Positions 33,025-41,917 of a stretch of 64,000 nucleotides of DNA are shown piece after piece. The stretch comes from Bin87 sp965197635 (GTDB lineage: Bacteria > Chloroflexota > Dehalococcoidia > Lucifugimonadales > UBA3495), in assembly GCA_965197635.1 (NCBI GenBank), contig OZ240218.1, forward strand, positions 62,001-126,000, read 5' to 3'. Position 1 is the first letter of the stretch. Each line of letters starts with the position of its first letter. Below the pieces are notes generated by a model that saw nothing but the letters and a program-made list of their open reading frames with translations, was not told where the DNA came from and made no database searches. Position numbers and translations under genes: made by a program.

Positions 33025-35493
33025 TCATTGACTTCTGACTTTGTAGATGACCATGTTGCCGGATGAGAATTCCGGCGTGAGCCATCCTTCCTCGACCCAT
33101 TGCTCCATTCGCTGCTCTACTTCGCTACCGTAGGTTTCCCGTTCGCGAGGGCCGACCACCAGCCAACGCACGTCGTAGAGCCGGAGCAATCGTAACACCT
33201 CAGTGCCGTCTTCATCCTGGTAGATGGTCGCCACGTCGTGTCGCCGGCCGGCCAGTGCGTTGCGCTGGTCATCGCCACGCCATTGCTGTTGATGGCCTTC
33301 CCAGCCCAACACCGTAGCCCGCCCGGTGGCCGCCGAGATGCGTCCGTAATTGCTGTACCCGTCGCCCACCGCTTCCGCGATGCGGCCGGGTTCCGCTTCC
33401 GCTTGGAGCCACGTGATAGCGTCATATTCGTCCGGTTCACTGCGTTGCAGATAGTCCAGCCCGGCCAGGGTGTTGTCCGCCCAACTTTCGCCATCCTGGA
33501 ACCAACCGGTGCGTTCCAGCACGGCGGCGGCGGGGTAGTAGGCGGACGCCAACACCAGCGCCGCCGCCAGGACTGCCCACGCGATGCCCACCGCGCGAAG
33601 CAGGCCGGCCCGATAGTCCGTCCAGCACCGGCGAACCGGGCCGGCGACAATGTAATAGAAGCCAACACCGCCGGCAATCCCCAGCAAAATCCAGGCTTGG
33701 TAATAGACCTTGAATACCGTGTTCATACGGTTGCCGAAAAGGTCGGCGATGCGAAACAGTTCGGCTCCGGCCAGCAGATAGAAGCCGGCTGACGCCAAGA
33801 TCAGGGCGAACACCAGCCACTGCATCGGCCGGCGTCCCGCCGACAGCGCCAGGGCGCAATATGCGGCCAGACCGCCGGCCACCAGCAACGGCAACGCCAA
33901 AACCAGCCGGCCCCACACCAGACCATCGGCCAGGTCGGGGCCTTCGGTTGACAGCGACACTACCACGCCCACCCCCAACAGCCAGATGAAGAATGGCGCG
34001 ACGCTGACAGCGGCCACCGGCCACACCAGCCTTCGCAGGCCGGGCGGCGGCCAACCCATTTCGAACACCGACCGTCCCACCAGGGCCCCCGCCAGCAATG
34101 CGGGGACTCCCATCACCACCATAAACAGAAAGGGGCGAGTCGCCGGGCCCGTTACCGGCAATATGCCGCCGGCCTGGCTGTCAAAGGAGAGATAGAAAGG
34201 CTGGTACAGCACCACACCGGCGGCCACCAGCGCGACCCCCAACAGGGCCGCCCGCCCCACCGAGCGAGCCAACATTCCGCTCGACACTACGTCGTCAGAA
34301 TTTGGGGTTTCTGGAAAGTCGCGGTCGCGGTTCCCTTGTTCAAAAGACAACCAGCGGGCCGCTGCCGACATCCCCACGATGGCCACGTAGAGCGGGAAGT
34401 CCCAGGCGTTGATGAAAGCCAGCGCGCCCAGCGTCAACGCCAGCGCGGCGGCTTCGCCGGGGCGCATACGCAGCCAGTCAAGCCCGGGCCGATTCGGAGA
34501 CGCCAGCAACGCCAACGCCAAAGACAGCGCAAGCATGGCAAAGGGCAGAGCGGTTACGTGGGCGTGCAAGTCCCCCAGCAGGAAGCTGAAAAAGGGGACC
34601 TCGGTGATGGTGTAATCCAGCGATGCGCCGCCTGCCGCCAGGGTATCTATCACCCGGGTGCCGCGCCACCACCACCAGAAACCATCGGGCAGCCAACCGT
34701 CGCCGCCGGCCGGCGGTTCCAACCCCTTGATTCCCACCCATTGCCAGAACCAGTCGCCGCCGACACCCCGCAGGTAGGTCAGTTCCAGCACGCCGGAGAG
34801 GTTGCCCAGCATGACCACGCCGAGGGCGGTCAGTATCCCCGCCACAGGGACGGCGACACCCGGGCGCCGGAGTAACGGAGCAGGTTGTACACCAGGCCCA
34901 GCAGACCGGCAGCCAGCATCGCCGGCACGGTGGCAACGGCCAGGTTGTACGCCTTGTCGGTGGCTACGCCGGTGAACGTAGCCAGCATGGCGGCCATGTA
35001 GTGCCCGCCGTAGTAGTAGGCGATGCTGTGGCCGGAAAGCCACTGGTCCTCCGGCGGGAAACCGTCCGCGCTGGCGACGGCATTGAGTATGCCGAAGTCC
35101 ATGGGCTTTTCGGTGTGATTGATGCCCGGAACCTCGCTGATGACCAAAGCCCAGAAAACGAACACCGCAAGGAATAACAACTCGGTGGTCGCCACCACCG
35201 TCCAGCGGCGGCGGAAGAAATCGGCCAGTTCCACCCGCTGCCGGTAGGCCAGCCACACCGACGCACCGGCCAGCAGCAAAAGCGCCGCGCCTATGCCAAT
35301 CGCCGAGTTTGGGATGATGCCGACGCTGCCGCCGACCCAGGTCAGCCACGCGAAGAACCAGCAACCCCAAAGCGCGGGAAACGGCCCAACCGCGGTCGGC
35401 AAGCCGTCCGAGGCCGCACACGCCGGACGCCAGCGGGAACCCGACCAGGGACAGTGCCCACAGGACGACGAGCCAGGCGATGATGTCCTGCAC
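33025..35493 (-). CDS. Multi-pass membrane protein, chlor_Arch_YYY/DUF2298 family, with two compensating frameshifts
   Basis: The start (MQDIIAWLVVLWALSLVGFP) and everything after about 34858 are in one frame, but about 34860-35355 is only sensible one frame over. There it gives the family signature IAYYYGGHYMAAMLATFTGV and PGINHTEKPMDFGILNA. An extra base near 35355 and a missing base near 34860 explain this. Corrected, it is a protein of about 820 residues with a dozen or more membrane helices and a C-terminal soluble domain (LLRLYDVRWLVVGPRERE). DUF2298 proteins are restricted mostly to Chloroflexota and archaea; their function is unknown, though GT-C-like glycosyl transfer has been suggested. 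It lies 21 bases downstream of ftsY, in the same operon. Confidence 0.72.
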   Translation of the reverse strand: MQDIIAWLVVLWALSLVGFPLASGVCGLGRLADRGWAVSRALGLLVLRVADLGRRQRRHHPKLGDWHRRGAFAAGRCVGVAGLPAAGGTGRFLPPPLDGGGDHRVVIPCGVRFLGFGHQRGSGHQSHRKAHGLRHTQCRRQRGRFPAGGPVAFRPQHRLLLRRALHGRHAGYVHRRSHRQGVQPGRCHRAGDAGCRSAGPGVQPAPLLRRPGVAVPVAGILTALGVVMLGNLSGVLELTYLRGVGGDWFWQWVGIKGLEPPAGGDGWLPDGFWWWWRGTRVIDTLAAGGASLDYTITEVPFFSFLLGDLHAHVTALPFAMLALSLALALLASPNRPGLDWLRMRPGEAAALALTLGALAFINAWDFPLYVAIVGMSAAARWLSFEQGNRDRDFPETPNSDDVVSSGMLARSVGRAALLGVALVAAGVVLYQPFYLSFDSQAGGILPVTGPATRPFLFMVVMGVPALLAGALVGRSVFEMGWPPPGLRRLVWPVAAVSVAPFFIWLLGVGVVVSLSTEGPDLADGLVWGRLVLALPLLVAGGLAAYCALALSAGRRPMQWLVFALILASAGFYLLAGAELFRIADLFGNRMNTVFKVYYQAWILLGIAGGVGFYYIVAGPVRRCWTDYRAGLLRAVGIAWAVLAAALVLASAYYPAAAVLERTGWFQDGESWADNTLAGLDYLQRSEPDEYDAITWLQAEAEPGRIAEAVGDGYSNYGRISAATGRATVLGWEGHQQQWRGDDQRNALAGRRHDVATIYQDEDGTEVLRLLRLYDVRWLVVGPRERETYGSEVEQRMEQWVEEGWLTPEFSSGNMVIYKVRSQ

Positions 35494-35514
35494 GGTCAGC
35501 GGCTGGAGGGAACG

Positions 35515-36474
35515 TCAGGAAGCCGGCGCAAGCATGGCATCTACGAACTCGCGGGGGTCGAAGGGCGCGATGTCGTCCAAACCCTCGCCGGTGCCGATGA
35601 ACAGGATGGGTACGCCCAGCTCGCGCCGGATTGACAGCACGATGCCGCCCCGGGCGGTGCCGTCGAGCTTGGCCAGAAAGATGCCGGTGCAGCCCACGGC
35701 GTCGGTGAATGCCTGGGCTTGGGTGAGGCCATTGTGGCCGGTGGTGGCGTCCAGGGTAAGCAGCACCTGATGGGGCGCGGCGGCGTCCAGTCCGTTGATG
35801 ACGCGACGGATTTTGCGCAATTCGTCCATCAGGTTGTTGCGAGTGTGCAGGCGGCCGGCGGTGTCCACGATGAGGATGTCGGCGCCGCGGGCGCGGGCGG
35901 CCTGCCAGGCGTCGTAGGCGACGGCGCCGGGATCCGCGCCGTGCTGGTGGCTGATGACGTCAACGCCGGCCCGTTCACCGAGTATTTCCAGCTGTTCCTC
36001 GGCAGCAGCGCGGAAGGTATCGGCGGCGCCCAGCATCACCTTTTTGCCGGCGCCGGTGAAGTGATGGGCCAGCTTGGCGATGCTGGTGGTCTTGCCCACG
36101 CCGTTGACGCCGCAAACCAGGATCACGTAAGGGGCGGCGACGCTGTCGTCGTCCAGCCACACGTCGGGGTCGTCCTCTGAGGCCAGTTCCCCAGCCAGCA
36201 GGTCCTTGAGCCTGATGAAGGCGGTCTCGCCGTCGGCGACGCGCCCTGCCCGAACCTCGGCGCGCAGGTCGTCCAGGACGGACATGGTAGTTTCCACGCT
36301 GACGTCGGCCGAGATGAGGATTTCCTCAATCTCATCCCATACCGAGTCGTCCAACTCGCGGGAAGCGAACAGGTTGCGAATGCGTCCGAACCAATTATCT
36401 CGGCTGCGCTTGACGCCGGCATCAGTCTGCTGGCGGTTGGCCTGCTCACGGTTGCGTTTGAAGATTGAGAACAT
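35515..36474 (-). CDS. ftsY: Signal recognition particle receptor FtsY
   Basis: FtsY docks SRP-ribosome complexes at the membrane. The 319-residue protein has the N domain (SVWDEIEEILISADVSVETT) and the G domain with GVNGVGKTTSIAKLAHHF (G1), DTFRAAAEEQLEILGER (G2/insertion box), VDTAGRLHTRNNLMDEL (G3), AKLDGTARGGI (G4) and GTGEGLDDIAPFDPREFV. The first Thr of the usual TKLD is Ala, which is seen in some species. The acidic A domain is almost absent. It is followed by the DUF2298 membrane protein gene. Confidence 0.95.
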   Translation of the reverse strand: MFSIFKRNREQANRQQTDAGVKRSRDNWFGRIRNLFASRELDDSVWDEIEEILISADVSVETTMSVLDDLRAEVRAGRVADGETAFIRLKDLLAGELASEDDPDVWLDDDSVAAPYVILVCGVNGVGKTTSIAKLAHHFTGAGKKVMLGAADTFRAAAEEQLEILGERAGVDVISHQHGADPGAVAYDAWQAARARGADILIVDTAGRLHTRNNLMDELRKIRRVINGLDAAAPHQVLLTLDATTGHNGLTQAQAFTDAVGCTGIFLAKLDGTARGGIVLSIRRELGVPILFIGTGEGLDDIAPFDPREFVDAMLAPAS

Positions 36475-36541
36475 TGCGGAGCAAGGTTATCAGCGGTGTC
36501 GGCGGGGCGCAAGTTGGGTAGAGTGGCTCAGGGCACCCAGT

Positions 36542-36633
36542 TGTCATTGCGAGGAGCGAAGCGACGTGGCAATCCCGCTGTCCGAGAGACGATCCCCTGG
36601 CAACGAGATTGCCACGCTACGCTCGCAATGACA
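36542..36633. repeat. Dispersed palindromic repeat (TGTCATTGCGAGGAGCGAAG type)
   Basis: The left arm begins TGTCATTGCGAGGAGCG and the right arm ends ACGCTCGCAATGACA; the arms are imperfect inverted repeats of about 30 bases around a 30-base centre. The same arms bound a larger copy at 48343-48473. It lies between ftsY and the HEPN gene and encodes nothing. Confidence 0.75.
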
Positions 36634-36677
36634 GTTTGAGCGAAAGCGGGTATGCGTGAGGACGAGTTTGCCCGGGG

Positions 36678-37163
36678 TCAGGCGGTTCGAGTGCGGAACA
36701 GCACGTGGATAGCGAAGGCGCGGCGGCGTTCGGCGGGAGCGCGGTCAAATGTCTGGATGATTTGCTCGGTTTCGTCGATGAGTTGCACAACTTCCCTACG
36801 GGTCAGGCTGCTATCTGGGTCATAGTCGGCCTGATGGCGCAACCGCTGGGTATAGACGAAATGCTGTCCGAACCGCTGTATTTCCGGCGGGAATTGAGCC
36901 AAAGTCTCCCGGTTGCCGCATTGCCGCCGGGCTTGACCGTGTTCCAAAGCGCGGTAGATTTGACGCCATTCCGGTTGTCGCCTGGCGCTGTAGCCGGTTC
37001 CGACCAACGTATTAGCTCTACAGGTTGCGAGGGAGTGGAACATAGCATAGTAGGTGTCGCTCACGGCGCGTTGCAGGTCGGTCTGTCGGGGGCGTCCTCG
37101 TCGCAGTTGAACTCCGCCGCCGGCGCGTTGCCGAGCGCCGTCAATCAGGTCACTCGGATTCAC
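36678..37163 (-). CDS. HEPN-domain protein
   Basis: About 161 residues, helical. AVSDTYYAMFHSLATCRANT is typical of HEPN domains, as is LRHQADYDPDSSLTRREV. HEPN proteins are often RNase toxins or partners of nucleotidyltransferases. The start is set at GTG 37163 (NPSDLIDGARQ), overlapping the previous gene's end by 14 bases; an ATG at 37187 is also possible. The R-x-x-H dyad of HEPN RNases may be represented by RLRH near residue 120. The upstream neighbour at 37150-37479 could be its antitoxin. Confidence 0.65.
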   Translation of the reverse strand: MNPSDLIDGARQRAGGGVQLRRGRPRQTDLQRAVSDTYYAMFHSLATCRANTLVGTGYSARRQPEWRQIYRALEHGQARRQCGNRETLAQFPPEIQRFGQHFVYTQRLRHQADYDPDSSLTRREVVQLIDETEQIIQTFDRAPAERRRAFAIHVLFRTRTA

Positions 37164-37479
37164 GGAACCGCTCCGCAAGAACTTCATCCCATTCCGACTT
37201 CTCTACGAAGGACTTGCCCGGCAGCTCCGGTATCCCCATGGCAATCAGCTTGGGCCACATCCGGCCAATCAGGTCGGCGGTCCATAACGGTTCCAGGAGT
37301 TCCTGGTCGCCGTCGTAAACCACGTAGATGTGGAGGTACTCTTCCCCGTCCGGGTCAAGCCTGGGGTCGATGACGATGGGGTCGAACACGATGGGGTCTT
37401 CGGGGCCGAACTTCTCAGCCAGGTCGGCACGGACCAGGTCAATTACCCGCTGTTTGACCTCTTTGGTTAGCTCAATCAT
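37150..37479 (-). CDS. Hypothetical acidic protein paired with the HEPN gene
   Basis: The 109-residue protein (MIELTKEVKQRVIDLVRADL, then IVIDPRLDPDGEEYLHIYVV) ends in a helix with EKSEWDEVLAERFRESE. It has an alpha/beta pattern but no recognisable nucleotidyltransferase motif (GSxxxGxxxxDxD is absent). GAGG precedes ATG 37479 at a good distance. Its end overlaps the HEPN gene start, so the two are likely a functional pair, probably toxin-antitoxin. Confidence 0.55.
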   Translation of the reverse strand: MIELTKEVKQRVIDLVRADLAEKFGPEDPIVFDPIVIDPRLDPDGEEYLHIYVVYDGDQELLEPLWTADLIGRMWPKLIAMGIPELPGKSFVEKSEWDEVLAERFRESE

Positions 37480-37631
37480 CGGCGTTCCTCCCGACGGCAA
37501 CGGCGTTGATAACCTCATTGTAGATTATCACCCGGCTATCCATCGGCGCTGGCTATTATTTGACCATGCAGGTTACGTGGTTCGCCATGGGCTGGATTAA
37601 CCTGGCGTCACCGGCTTTCACGAAGTTTTTC

Positions 37632-37898
37632 TTACCGACGACGTTTGGTGAACTGTTGCGACCTTTCAAAGGCTGCCTCGTCCCACAGGCGCAGCAAGAT
37701 CAGGACTTTTCTGCCCACAACGTAATACACCCCCGCTCCCACACAGGCGGATACCACGCTTAAAATCACAAATAGCGCACTCAGGATACCTCCCCCGAAC
37801 GGGTCTATGGGAGTAAACCAACCAATAAGAAGGTATGGTACGAAAAGGAAGGCGAACCAGGCGATTCCTACGGAATACAAGAAGATGTTAGTCACCAC
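37632..37898 (-). CDS. Small two-helix membrane protein (GTG start)
   Basis: The 88-residue protein starts at GTG 37898 (a second GTG follows), with GGAGGT seven bases upstream, a clear ribosome site. It has two hydrophobic helices: NIFLYSVGIAWFAFLFVPYL, then ILSALFVILSVVSACVGAGV. It ends with a basic cytoplasmic tail (ERSQQFTKRRR). No family is recognised. It is downstream of rnc by 32 bases on the same strand. Confidence 0.6.
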   Translation of the reverse strand: MVTNIFLYSVGIAWFAFLFVPYLLIGWFTPIDPFGGGILSALFVILSVVSACVGAGVYYVVGRKVLILLRLWDEAAFERSQQFTKRRR

Positions 37899-37930
37899 GT
37901 TTGATACCTCCCAGTGGATTGCCAGAGGTG

Positions 37931-38641
37931 TCAACCCACCATGGCCGCCAGCGCCGCCCGCGCGGCCGCGGTTTCGGCGGCGTTCTTGCTGCGGCCTGCG
38001 CCGGCGCCCAGCGCTTCGCCGTCGGTTGTCACCTCGACGGTGAATTCGGGTTGGTGCGCCGGGCCGGAGGACGCCACCACGCGGTAGGTGGGCGTCGGTC
38101 GGCCACGCCCTTGCAGGAGTTCCTGGAGTTCGGCTTTCGGGTTGTCGGGACGCCAGTCGGGTTGGCAGGCAGCGTTGATGGACACCGCCAAGGCGTTGAG
38201 GACGAAACGGCGGGCGACATCGTATCCGCCGTCCAGATACGCGGCGGCGATTACCGATTCCATCACATCGCCCAGCACGGCGTCGCCGTAGCGTCCACCG
38301 GTGGCCTCGAAACCCCGGCCCAGCAGGACGTACTCGGCCAAGCCGACCTCTGCGGCGGCGGTGGCGAGCGCACGCTGACTCAACAGGGCGGTCCATCGTC
38401 TGGTCAAGCCGCCCTCGTCGCAGTCGGGCAAGCGGCGGTACAGTTCCTCGCTGACGATGAGACGCACGACGACGTCGCCCAGAAACTCCAGCCGCTCGTA
38501 TGAATCGGTGTCGTTACCGCCCGTCTCGTTGACGTATGAGCGGTGGGTTAGCGCCTGAACCAACAAGCCCCGGTCTTGAAAAATCAGGCCCAGGGCTTGT
38601 TCCAGTTCGGCGACGGGTCGATGTCCGCCGGGCAAACTCAA
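37931..38641 (-). CDS. rnc: Ribonuclease III
   Basis: RNase III cleaves double-stranded RNA in rRNA and mRNA processing. The 236-residue protein has the signature ERLEFLGDVVVRLIVSE (Glu52 and Asp56; family usually ERLEFLGDAVL), a second acidic pair in GDVMESVIAAAYLDGG, and a C-terminal dsRNA-binding domain with PKAELQELLQGRG and GAGRSKNAAETAAARAALA. All catalytic acids are present. It is adjacent to the DsbA-like gene (17 bases upstream). Confidence 0.94.
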   Translation of the reverse strand: MSLPGGHRPVAELEQALGLIFQDRGLLVQALTHRSYVNETGGNDTDSYERLEFLGDVVVRLIVSEELYRRLPDCDEGGLTRRWTALLSQRALATAAAEVGLAEYVLLGRGFEATGGRYGDAVLGDVMESVIAAAYLDGGYDVARRFVLNALAVSINAACQPDWRPDNPKAELQELLQGRGRPTPTYRVVASSGPAHQPEFTVEVTTDGEALGAGAGRSKNAAETAAARAALAAMVG

Positions 38642-38658
38642 TGCAGTGCAGAGTGCGT

Positions 38659-39291
38659 TTAGCCGCGCACACCCTCATAGGGCCACGGAGGCGACGGCCG
38701 CTTGACCTCGCCCACGTGCTTGTGGTCGGCCATCATCTCGACGAGGTTGTCGTAAATCGGTCCCGACTCGTCTTCGGACGGAATGAACATCTTGACGAAG
38801 GCGGAGTTACCGTTGGGGAACACGTAGAGGGGCACTCCGAAAGCGCCGTGAACTTCGACGGCATCGGTGTGGCTCTCGCCGATCTCCCGCAGTACGTCGG
38901 GGTCGGCCAGGTCTTCCGCGAACCGGCCCATGTCCACGCCGGAGGCCTCGGCCACGGCGTTGATGGCGTCGGCGTCGGTGAGGTCGATCCGGTCTTCGTG
39001 GCGGGCCCGCAGGAGGTTGATGAAGAACCGGTCGAAGATCTCCTCACCTTGGCGCTGCGCGGCGAGGCCGGCGCGAAGCTCCAACAGGGTGTTGTCGGAG
39101 TCATCCTGCTCCCAGTACTTGAACCCGTCGTCATTGTTGTTGTCGTGATTTACCTGAACCAGCGAGAATGGCTTCAGATCCACGTTGATTTCGTGGTCAG
39201 TATTCTCGCGCACTTTCGCCCACCACATGGCAGCGTTGTACACGAAGGGTCAACGAAAGTCGTAATAGACGGTGAAATCGGATTCGGCCAT
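38659..39291 (-). CDS. DsbA-like thioredoxin-fold protein with an in-frame TGA at the active-site Cys position
   Basis: GGGAGG followed by ATG 39291 (eight-base spacing) starts MAESDFTVYYDFR, then TGA at 39250-39252, then PFVYNAAMWWAKV. The remainder (FSLVQVNHDNNND, LRAGLAAQRQGEEIFDRF, VHGAFGVPLYVFPNGNSAFV) is a complete DsbA/FrnE-like fold. Relatives of this family place Cys-Pro at that position, so TGA replaces the catalytic Cys codon (TGT/TGC differ by one base). Selenocysteine is one explanation, loss of function or error another. A possible hairpin (39217-39235) sits 14-32 bases past the TGA. There is no ribosome site after the TGA, so a truncated protein is unlikely to be translated efficiently. 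Total length would be 210 residues. Confidence 0.6.
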
Positions 39292-39385
39292 TGCGGCACC
39301 TCCCTGAGATGTCTGTCCGGGCCTGCAAACACGACCCGGCAAGTCGTGCCGATTGTAGCACAGACGGCACCGGTCGGGAAATGTC

Positions 39386-39512
39386 ATAGGAGTTACGCAG
39401 TTGAGCGTAGAATATCATTGGAGGGCAAGTTCGCCCCGCTACAAAATTACGCTTTGCGTCTCTGCGTCTCTGCGTTAAATCCCCGGCGAAAATCCAACTG
39501 CGTAAGTCCTAT
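39386..39512. repeat. MITE-like element with 18-bp inverted ends
   Basis: The ends ATAGGAGTTACGCAGTTG (39386-39403) and CAACTGCGTAAGTCCTAT (39495-39512) are inverted repeats with one mismatch. The interior contains the phrase TGCGTCTCTGCGTCTCTGCG. A similar phrase, TTTGCGCCTCTGCGCCTTTG, occurs at 54186-54205 before the zinc dehydrogenase gene. It has no coding potential. Confidence 0.7.
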
Positions 39513-39638
39513 TTCAGTATTGCAGATCGGTAAAGGCCAACACGATAAGTTGCTCGCGGCTTGTTTTGCGTTGCCGTTACCGTTATATTGTGGACACTTA
39601 TCAAAAATTTGCGTGCAGATTAATTGGGAGTTGATGAA

Positions 39639-40241
39639 ATGACCCAAGCCAGTCGATTGCGGAGCGGCAACGTCACCGCGCCGGAAACCAGGACTTCGGT
39701 TTACGAAGCAATCCACAACCGTCGGATGAACAACGATTTCTCGGACCAGGTTCCGCCGCGGGACGCGCTGGTACGGATGCTGGACGCCGCGGTGTGGGCG
39801 CCGAACCACCGGCTCACCAACCCCTGGCGGTTCTTCGTGCTGGAGAAGGGCGGTAAAAAACGCGCCGAAGTAGCCCAGCTGGCCTACGACAACCAGTTCA
39901 CCCGCAGCGGCAACCACGAAAACGCCGACGGCAGCCGACAACGGGTGCTGGACGCGCCGGCTCTGATCTATGTGTATAGCGTTCCCGCCGACAGCGAGGA
40001 GATGACCCAGGAAAACTATGCCGCCGCGTGTTGCGCCGTGCAGAACCTGCTGCTGTCCGCCGTGGCCGAGGGACTGGCCGGGGACTGGAGCACCGGCAAT
40101 ACCACTCGCCATCCCCAGCTGGCCGAAACGCTGGGCGGCGAACCGGACTGGACGATGGTGGGCGCGCTGTTTATCGGGTATCCGTCACGCCCTTCGGCCT
40201 CGGTGCGCGCGCCGGCCGACGAGGTAACGGAGTGGCTGTAG
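39639..40241 (+). CDS. Nitroreductase-family protein
   Basis: The 200-residue protein is an FMN-dependent nitroreductase-like enzyme. It has SVYEAIHNRRMNNDFSDQ (the RRxxxxF flavin-phosphate region), PNHRLTNPWRFFVLEKG (FMN contact), and CAVQNLLLSAVAEGLAGDW in the dimer helix. Such enzymes reduce nitro compounds, quinones or enones with NAD(P)H. ATG 39639 is favoured by GGGAG eight bases upstream. The next gene downstream is the IS1182 element. Confidence 0.87.
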   Translation: MTQASRLRSGNVTAPETRTSVYEAIHNRRMNNDFSDQVPPRDALVRMLDAAVWAPNHRLTNPWRFFVLEKGGKKRAEVAQLAYDNQFTRSGNHENADGSRQRVLDAPALIYVYSVPADSEEMTQENYAAACCAVQNLLLSAVAEGLAGDWSTGNTTRHPQLAETLGGEPDWTMVGALFIGYPSRPSASVRAPADEVTEWL

Positions 40242-40361
40242 TCGTTGCGATGGGCACGGAGCAGGGGTCATTCTGAGGGTGTGTAATCCAAAACCCAAGA
40301 GGCCCCTGCGACCCCCTGAGCGCGGAGTCGCCGCAGTCAGTGCGCCGGCTCCGCCTTGCCG

Positions 40362-41917
40362 CTAGCAGCCTGTCCGAGTAACACGGCTGGTGAGCCATTG
40401 GGGGTATGATGGCACAAGCATCGCGAGAGGGGAGCCGCTGATGAGCAAGACGTACCGCGCCTATGACCCCGACCAGCAGTTGCTGCTGCCGACGGCCCTG
40501 CAGGAGTGGCTGCCGGACGACCACCTGGCCTACTTCATCTCCGACGTTGTTGAGCAGTTGGACCGGTCGGACATCACCGCGCGCTACGAGCCAGAGCGGC
40601 GGGGCGGACCACCCTAGCATCCTCAGATGATGGTCAAGGCGCTGCTCTACGGCTACTGCGTTGGAGTGGCGTCATCACGGAGGATCGCCCAGCGGCGCCA
40701 CGAGGACCTCGCCTTTCGGGTGTTGGCGGCCAACAACACGCCGGATTTCCGCACCATCTCGGACTTTCGCAAGGACCACCGGGCGGAGTTGTCGGACCGG
40801 TTCTTGCAGGTGCTGGCATGGTGCCAGTTGGCGGGGTTGGTGAAGTTGGGGCAGGTGGCGTTGGACGGGACCAAGGTGAAGGCCAAGGCATCGCAGCGCC
40901 AGGCGATGAGTTACGGGCGGATGCAGGAGCAGTCGGCGCAGTTGGCGGCGGAGGTGGCGGAGTTGCTGCGGAAGGCGCCGGAAGCGGATGACGCGGCAGA
41001 GCGTCGGTACGGTCAGGACAGGCGTGGTGATGAGTTGCCGGAGGAGTTGGCCTTTCGGGAAGGTCGGTTGGAGCAGCTACGGGAGGCCCTGGCGGCGTTG
41101 GAAGCGGAAGCGCCGGCGGCGGCAGAACCGGCCGAGGCCGCAAGCCGGGAGCATCCGGGGGTGCCCGACGACCAGGTCCAGCGCAACTTTACTGATGCGG
41201 AGTCCCGGATCATGCCCGCGCCGGGCGGGCGGGATTTCGTGCCGGCGTACCATTGTCAGGCGGTGGTGGACAGCGAGGGCCAGGTGATTGTGGCGGCGCC
41301 GGCCACGAACCAGACATCGGACCAGCAGCAGGCGACGGGCCTGGTCGAGGAGACCATCGGCAACACCGGCGTGATCCCAAAGGAAGTGTCCGCTGACGCC
41401 GGGTACTACTCAGCCCGGGTGGTTGACGAACTCTACGCGCGGGGCACAGACCCCTACGTCGCGCCGGAGAGAACCCGCCACGGCCGAGTGTTGCCGCCCG
41501 CCCCCAGGGGTCGCATCCCCAAGCAGCTGTCGCCCCGGGACCGGATGCGGCGGAAGTTGCTGACGAAAAAGGGTCGGCAAAGTTATGCGCTGCGGATGGC
41601 GACGGTGGAGCCGGTCTTCGGCCAGATCAAGCAGGGTCGAGGGTTCCGGCAGTTCCTGCTGCGGGGTCTGGAGCAGGTGAAAGGGGAGTGGCTGCTGATC
41701 TGCACCGGGCACAACCTGCTCCAGCTGTTCCGGTTCGGCTCCAAGATGCCGGCCCAAGGGCTCGTCGCATCGTTGGCGAAGCCGGTTTCTGCCATCATCG
41801 GCACACCGTTGGCCAAATACTGGCGGCATCAGCGCTGGTGATCGGCAAACATAGTTGTCGCCGGTTAGTTCCCAGCTGAATCCACCACAGTCGGGCATTC
41901 CTCAGACGGGCTGCTAG
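40362..41917 (+). mobile_element. IS1182-family insertion sequence (40366-41913), CTAG at both ends
   Basis: The terminal inverted repeats start CAGCCTGTCCGAG at 40366 and, read from the other end, CAGCCCGTCTGAG at 41913. CTAG flanks both sides (40362-40365 and 41914-41917), consistent with a 4-bp target duplication. The element is about 1.55 kb. The right-hand junction coincides with the stop codon of the GDYXXLXY gene on the minus strand. It carries a single transposase gene. Confidence 0.8.
40441..41841 (+). pseudogene. IS1182-family transposase with an in-frame TAG at 40615-40617
   Basis: The frame from ATG 40441 (MSKTYRAYDPDQQLLLP) reads to RGGPP, then TAG, then continues HPQMMVKALLYGYCVGVASS to TGA 41839-41841. 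Family members have Tyr at the stop position (GGPPYHP), so TAC or TAT has become TAG. The rest is typical: a central coiled-coil insert rich in Glu/Ala, DDE acids in LDGTKVKA and SADAGYYS, and the C-terminal VEPVFGQIKQGRGF. The element is therefore probably unable to move on its own unless the stop is suppressed. An internal start at 40627 would lack the DNA-binding region. Confidence 0.78.
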
